From positions 1-8,157 of the forward strand of contig CALVTA010000053.1 in the NCBI GenBank assembly GCA_944359735.1: a stretch of 8,157 bases of DNA, in the 5' to 3' direction. The notes beneath the pieces are model-generated. The model searched no databases, was not told where the DNA came from, and saw only the letters and a list, made by a program, of their open reading frames with translations. This stretch comes from an uncultured Bacilli bacterium (GTDB lineage: Bacteria > Bacillota_I > Bacilli_A > RF39 > UBA660). The translations under genes were made by a program, and so were the position numbers. This document shows positions 6,286-8,157 of the stretch, piece by piece. Each line of letters starts with the position of its first letter. Position 1 is the first letter of the stretch.

Positions 6286-6335
6286 AAAAAAGAGGCGACA
6301 AAGACTTAAAACAACTTTTATGTCTTTGACACCTC
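6286..6335 (-). terminator. Intrinsic terminator (attenuator) in the recombinase leader
   Basis: On the minus strand GAGGTGTCAAAGAC (6335-6322) pairs with GTCTTTGTCGCCTC (6305-6292), 14 positions with one mismatch and one T-G pair, around a 16-base loop, followed at once by six T. It lies between the recombinase promoter (6416-6443) and its ribosome binding site (6267-6272), so it would cut off most transcripts unless relieved. It could also serve as the terminator of small gene B, which lacks its own. Confidence 0.78.
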
Positions 6336-6378
6336 ATAATATTTCTGCTATATAAATTTTCAAAACTGTTTTATCCAT
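6334..6378 (-). CDS. Possible leader peptide upstream of the recombinase attenuator
   Basis: A 14-codon frame (MDKTVLKIYIAEIL) starts 31 bases after the predicted transcription start and ends in TGA exactly at the foot of the terminator hairpin. GAGGGG lies just before the ATG, but the spacing of one to three bases is short for an efficient start. Its stop overlaps (ATGA) the start of a second short frame at 6284-6337 (17 codons, beginning MRCQRHK) that runs through the hairpin and stops in the T-run. Translation of either frame could decide whether the hairpin forms. Evidence is positional only; peptides this short occur by chance. Confidence 0.32.
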   Translation of the reverse strand: MDKTVLKIYIAEIL

Positions 6379-6415
6379 ACCCCTCAAAAACATAAAACTT
6401 GTTTCTTGATTGTTT

Positions 6416-6443
6416 ATTATATAGTGCTTTACCTAAAAGTCAA
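6416..6443 (-). promoter_or_regulatory. Strong sigma-A promoter of the recombinase gene
   Basis: Minus-strand TTGACT (6438-6443), 16 bases, then TATAAT (6416-6421): five of six and six of six matches. The predicted start is near 6409, giving a leader of about 150 bases before the recombinase ATG. A strong promoter paired with a downstream attenuator is a typical design for inducible release. Confidence 0.8.
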
Positions 6444-6451
6444 GACATATA

Positions 6452-6474
6452 GCCTATTTTAAGCCCAATATGGC
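6452..6474. repeat. Short bulged hairpin between gene B and the recombinase promoter
   Basis: On the minus strand GCC-A-TATT pairs with AATA-GGC around a GGGCTTAA-type loop, 7 bp with one bulge. No T-run follows, so it is a poor terminator. It is the only structure seen between small gene B (stop at 6510) and the recombinase promoter, a stretch where an element end could lie. Confidence 0.3.
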
Positions 6475-6509
6475 AAGTTTTTAATGAAGTTGGTACAATT
6501 ATTTATATT

Positions 6510-6785
6510 TTAGTTTAAACCCCTTATATAGTTTTCTAAATCTGCTAAATTAATTCTTTGAGATAAATTTTCAACAAATATTTCATTAGAATAATTAAAT
6601 GCTAGAAATGTAACACCCTTAATAATAATTCTATGAGGTTCGATGTAGTTTAAATTTGTCTTATTAATCTTTCTAATATTACCATTGATAATAGTAGGAG
6701 TAGTGTTACAAAAGCTACATATAAACTCGATTTTCTTTTTTAATTCGTTATCAATTTCTAATTCTTTCTTTGTAATATTTACCAT
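6510..6785 (-). CDS. Small CxxC protein of unknown function, copy B
   Basis: A 91-residue paralogue of the protein at 114-386. Shared landmarks are the MVN start, IEFICSFC with CxxC near 23-26, IINGNxR, KTNLxYxEPHRIII, the nearly invariant FLAFNYSNEIFxENL block and a C-terminal LENY helix. Differences are mostly conservative (L/I, K/R, D/E), the pattern of a protein under selection. The ATG at 6785 is used, with AAAGGA at 6795-6800 nine bases upstream; the TTG at 6794 adjoins that site. The 25 bases around the start codon are almost identical in A and B. It is preceded by leader RNA B and its terminator and followed, after about 65 bases, by the recombinase promoter. No known family could be named; a role as toxin, regulator or RNA-binding partner of the leader is open. 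Confidence 0.8.
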   Translation of the reverse strand: MVNITKKELEIDNELKKKIEFICSFCNTTPTIINGNIRKINKTNLNYIEPHRIIIKGVTFLAFNYSNEIFVENLSQRINLADLENYIRGLN

Positions 6786-6815
6786 TTTAAACAATCCTTT
6801 CTAAACTTAAATACT

Positions 6816-6848
6816 AAAAAAGTACCAACTTCTTCAGAAATTGATACT
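6816..6848 (-). terminator. Intrinsic terminator between leader RNA B and its gene
   Basis: AGTATCAATTTCT (6848-6836) pairs with AGAAGTTGGTACT (6833-6821) over 13 positions, including three T-G pairs, around a minimal loop (the innermost pair probably opens), and leads directly into six T. It ends 31 bases before the ATG of gene B. The stem sequence is unlike that in module A although place and shape are the same. Confidence 0.85.
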
Positions 6849-6959
6849 TATATATTTAAGTCCTAACTTTAAAAAAGTCTGGACAGATTGCCTACTGGTG
6901 CCGTTGAGGAAGTTATCTACAACTTTTCCCAAAGGTAATTGATGTATGAATCAATCACT
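6816..6959 (-). ncRNA. Structured leader RNA, module B (unrecognised family)
   Basis: The predicted transcript of about 145 nt runs from just after the -10 at 6966-6971 to the terminator at 6816-6848. In order: a 5' hairpin (6935-6958, 8 bp, GTGATTGA with TCAATTAC); a hairpin AAGTT-gtagat-AACTT; the conserved block at 6877-6901 with GCACCAGTAGGCAATCTG; and GACTTTTTT, which can pair either back to AAAAGTT in the previous hairpin or forward in GTCC-AG-ACTTT with AAAGT-TA-GGAC. The order of parts equals that of leader A, and stems are kept while their sequences differ, which supports a real RNA structure. I find no match to a known riboswitch, T-box, 6S or SRP motif. Confidence 0.6.
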
Positions 6960-6965
6960 ATATAC

Positions 6966-6993
6966 ATTTTAACACAAATATTCTTTAAAATAA
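6966..6993 (-). promoter_or_regulatory. Extended -10 promoter of module B
   Basis: Minus-strand TTATTT (6988-6993), 16 bases, then TAAAAT (6966-6971) with TGT directly before it, giving a TGn extended -10. The -35 is weak, as is usual with extended -10 promoters. It lies within a few bases of the HD-protein stop codon at 6998, the same placement as module A relative to DUF3841. Confidence 0.6.
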
Positions 6994-6997
6994 ACAA

Positions 6998-7606
6998 TTA
7001 TAAATTTTCTTTTATTTCAGGAAATAAATCATATAAGTTATACCCTAACAAGTTATCAAAGTATGCTTTCAATTTATATGTTTCTTTTATGTGATATTGT
7101 GTATTTGAGTAAGCACCTCTCCTAATCATAATATCAATTAATCTTTTATCAATCGTATAAACTTTACCACCTTGTGGACACATTAAATCACATATATTTA
7201 TTATCTTTTCTTCTATTGTGTAGTTATGGTTTTTTATAAACTCTGTTAAAAACAAATTATCTTTTGGGTTTGGAACTCCTCCTGCAGTACATATAATATC
7301 ATTGTTTAAGTAAGAATGTGTTAAACATATATCACAATATTCTTCGTCATAACCTTTATCTTTTAAATAATTATACCCCCTCATAACATGTCCGTGGGAT
7401 TGTCCGTTATATTTACCAATATCGTGTAAATATCCAAGAGTAATCGCTTTATCTATATCTGCATTATAACCTTTTTCATTTAATGCTTTTGCTATTTTAC
7501 CTGCACTCTCGCCAACACACAAACAATGGTCTATCCATGTATCACTTTCAGTCTTTTTTCTATAATATTCTAATATTTTTTTGGCTTCTTTGCTTGTTAT
7601 TTTCAT
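6998..7606 (-). CDS. HD-domain metal-dependent hydrolase
   Basis: The 202-residue cytoplasmic protein carries the HD-superfamily metal site in the expected order: H27 (WIDHCLCVG), the H61-D62 doublet in LGYLHDIGKY, H71 (SHGHVMRG) and H97 (LTHSYL), and D140 in NICDLMC. Such proteins hydrolyse phosphate esters, often of nucleotides; the substrate cannot be told here. Length and motif spacing fit an intact single-domain enzyme. It starts three bases after the nucleoside hydrolase frame, with GGGAGA as ribosome binding site, so the two were co-transcribed, and both point to nucleotide or nucleoside breakdown. Its own promoter must be to the right of the window or inside the remnant. It is followed at once by the promoter of module B. 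Confidence 0.92.
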   Translation of the reverse strand: MKITSKEAKKILEYYRKKTESDTWIDHCLCVGESAGKIAKALNEKGYNADIDKAITLGYLHDIGKYNGQSHGHVMRGYNYLKDKGYDEEYCDICLTHSYLNNDIICTAGGVPNPKDNLFLTEFIKNHNYTIEEKIINICDLMCPQGGKVYTIDKRLIDIMIRRGAYSNTQYHIKETYKLKAYFDNLLGYNLYDLFPEIKENL

Positions 7607-7609
7607 ACT

Positions 7610-8116
7610 CTATTCTCCCAACTTTTTAAATAAATCACTATAAACTTTATCTACATCTATGTAATTTACCATTGTTATTTTGTGATTATTAGTAGTTATT
7701 TCATAAGAAGTATCTTTTTTTATATTAGGACAACTTATATCTTCACTTGTAAACCATTTTTTATTTATCATATATGCAATAACAGATATATCCCAAATGA
7801 CTCGTCTTTCTTGTATTCCATGATATCCATCATTATAAAATCTATCTATTAGATAATTACATAATTCACTTTTATCATTCAAATAATGTTTTAATTCATA
7901 TATTGAGATTCTTAAATTAGAAGCAACATTTTTGCAAGGAATAATAGTTAGTTTAACTTTTGAATCAAATACTATTTCTACTGCACTTACATCTTGTCTG
8001 AAATTAAATTCCAAATTATTATTTTGTAATAAACTATGTCCACCTAACCAAATTACTTCTATTTTATCAATTATTTTAGGCTCTTTTTTTATTGCCAAAG
8101 AACTTGGCGTATTTAT
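7610..8116 (-). pseudogene. Nucleoside hydrolase, N-terminally truncated remnant
   Basis: The frame encodes the C-terminal half of an inosine/uridine-preferring nucleoside hydrolase: KIEVIWLGGHS, then the substrate-site segment LEFNFRQDVSAVEIVF, LTIIPCKNVASNLR, and VIWDISVIAYMIN with the conserved Asp. The N-terminal half, with the DxDxxxDD calcium-binding motif needed for catalysis, is absent. Family-like sequence can be followed back to INTPSSLAIKKEP (about 8116), where a TAA (8117-8119) interrupts the frame. The TTG at 8098 is the first possible start and has no good ribosome binding site. Another frame is open from the right edge to 8076 (26 codons) and might be a shifted remnant of the missing part, which is speculative. 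The gene is therefore probably dead, although its 3' end still overlaps the signals of the HD gene. Confidence 0.72.
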
Positions 8117-8157
8117 TTATAATTTTTCTACAATCTTCTGTTAATCCCAAGTTCTTT
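8097..8157. repeat. 11-bp perfect inverted repeat at the right edge
   Basis: AAAGAACTTGG (8097-8107) is repeated in inverse orientation as CCAAGTTCTTT (8147-8157), spaced by 39 bases. It sits exactly where recognisable nucleoside hydrolase sequence stops. It may be the scar of an insertion or rearrangement, a hairpin, or chance; the right arm ends at the window edge and may continue. Confidence 0.5.

Noticed and set aside
6284..6337. The 17-codon frame MRCQRHK... as an independent gene
   Set aside because: It coincides with a terminator hairpin and T-run, lacks a clear ribosome binding site and is explained by the hairpin; it is kept only as a possible coupled leader frame.
4373..6446. GTCAAGAC at 4373-4380 and again at 6439-6446, flanking the recombinase as possible attachment cores
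   Set aside because: Eight bases can recur by chance in 8 kb, the flanks do not match, the right copy is part of the -35 box, and an element consisting of the recombinase alone would leave the relaxase outside.
8097..8157. Invertible switch: flipping the 39 bases between the inverted arms might restore the nucleoside hydrolase frame
   Set aside because: I read the flipped sequence; it also gives a TAA in the required frame, and no recognisable hydrolase residues appear.
1..8157. CRISPR array, tRNA, rRNA or insertion sequence ends
   Set aside because: No regularly spaced repeats, no cloverleaf with a TTCGA-type arm in the right context, no rRNA-like conserved stretch and no transposase other than the serine recombinase were seen.

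Overview
The window is about 8.2 kb of very AT-rich DNA in which every convincing gene lies on the minus strand. TGA is a genuine stop (for example at the end of the serine recombinase) and TGG encodes Trp, so the code is standard. Base composition, AAAGGA/AAGGAGG ribosome binding sites and the gene families point to a low-GC Bacillota or Mollicutes-related bacterium, probably host-associated. That placement is an inference; there is no rRNA or tRNA here to support it.

Layout in the direction of transcription (right to left). (1) 7610-8157: remnant of a nucleoside hydrolase that has lost its N-terminal half, beside an 11-bp inverted repeat, followed 3 nt later by an HD-domain hydrolase (6998-7606). 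(2) 6510-6993: a module of promoter, about 145-nt structured leader RNA, intrinsic terminator and 91-aa protein (module B). (3) 4389-6443: a large serine recombinase behind a near-consensus promoter and an intrinsic terminator in its 5' leader. (4) 4044-4388: a gene-free segment packed with inverted repeats, probably the transfer origin. (5) 2700-4043: a MobV/Mob_Pre relaxase. (6) 618-2604: a three-gene operon encoding a 77-aa conserved small protein, a transglutaminase-like protein and a DUF3841 protein. (7) 114-613: module A, a second copy of the RNA-plus-small-protein module. (8) 1-91: promoter, RBS and first codons of a gene running off the left edge.

Serine recombinase, relaxase and candidate oriT together form the core of an integrative and mobilizable element of the Tn4451 (TnpX/TnpZ) type: the recombinase would excise and integrate it, and the relaxase would let it be mobilized by a helper conjugative system. 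The 618-2604 operon looks like cargo. Element ends could not be fixed by eye.

The most unusual content is the pair of modules A and B. Each begins just downstream of (or overlapping) the stop codon of a preceding gene, has an extended -10 promoter, a hairpin at the transcript 5' end, a shared motif (GCACCA-TAGG-AATC), a region that can fold in two exclusive ways, a strong terminator, and then a 90/91-aa CxxC protein (about 60% identical between copies by hand alignment). I do not recognise RNA or protein. The arrangement resembles both a riboswitch-controlled gene and a type III toxin-antitoxin locus.
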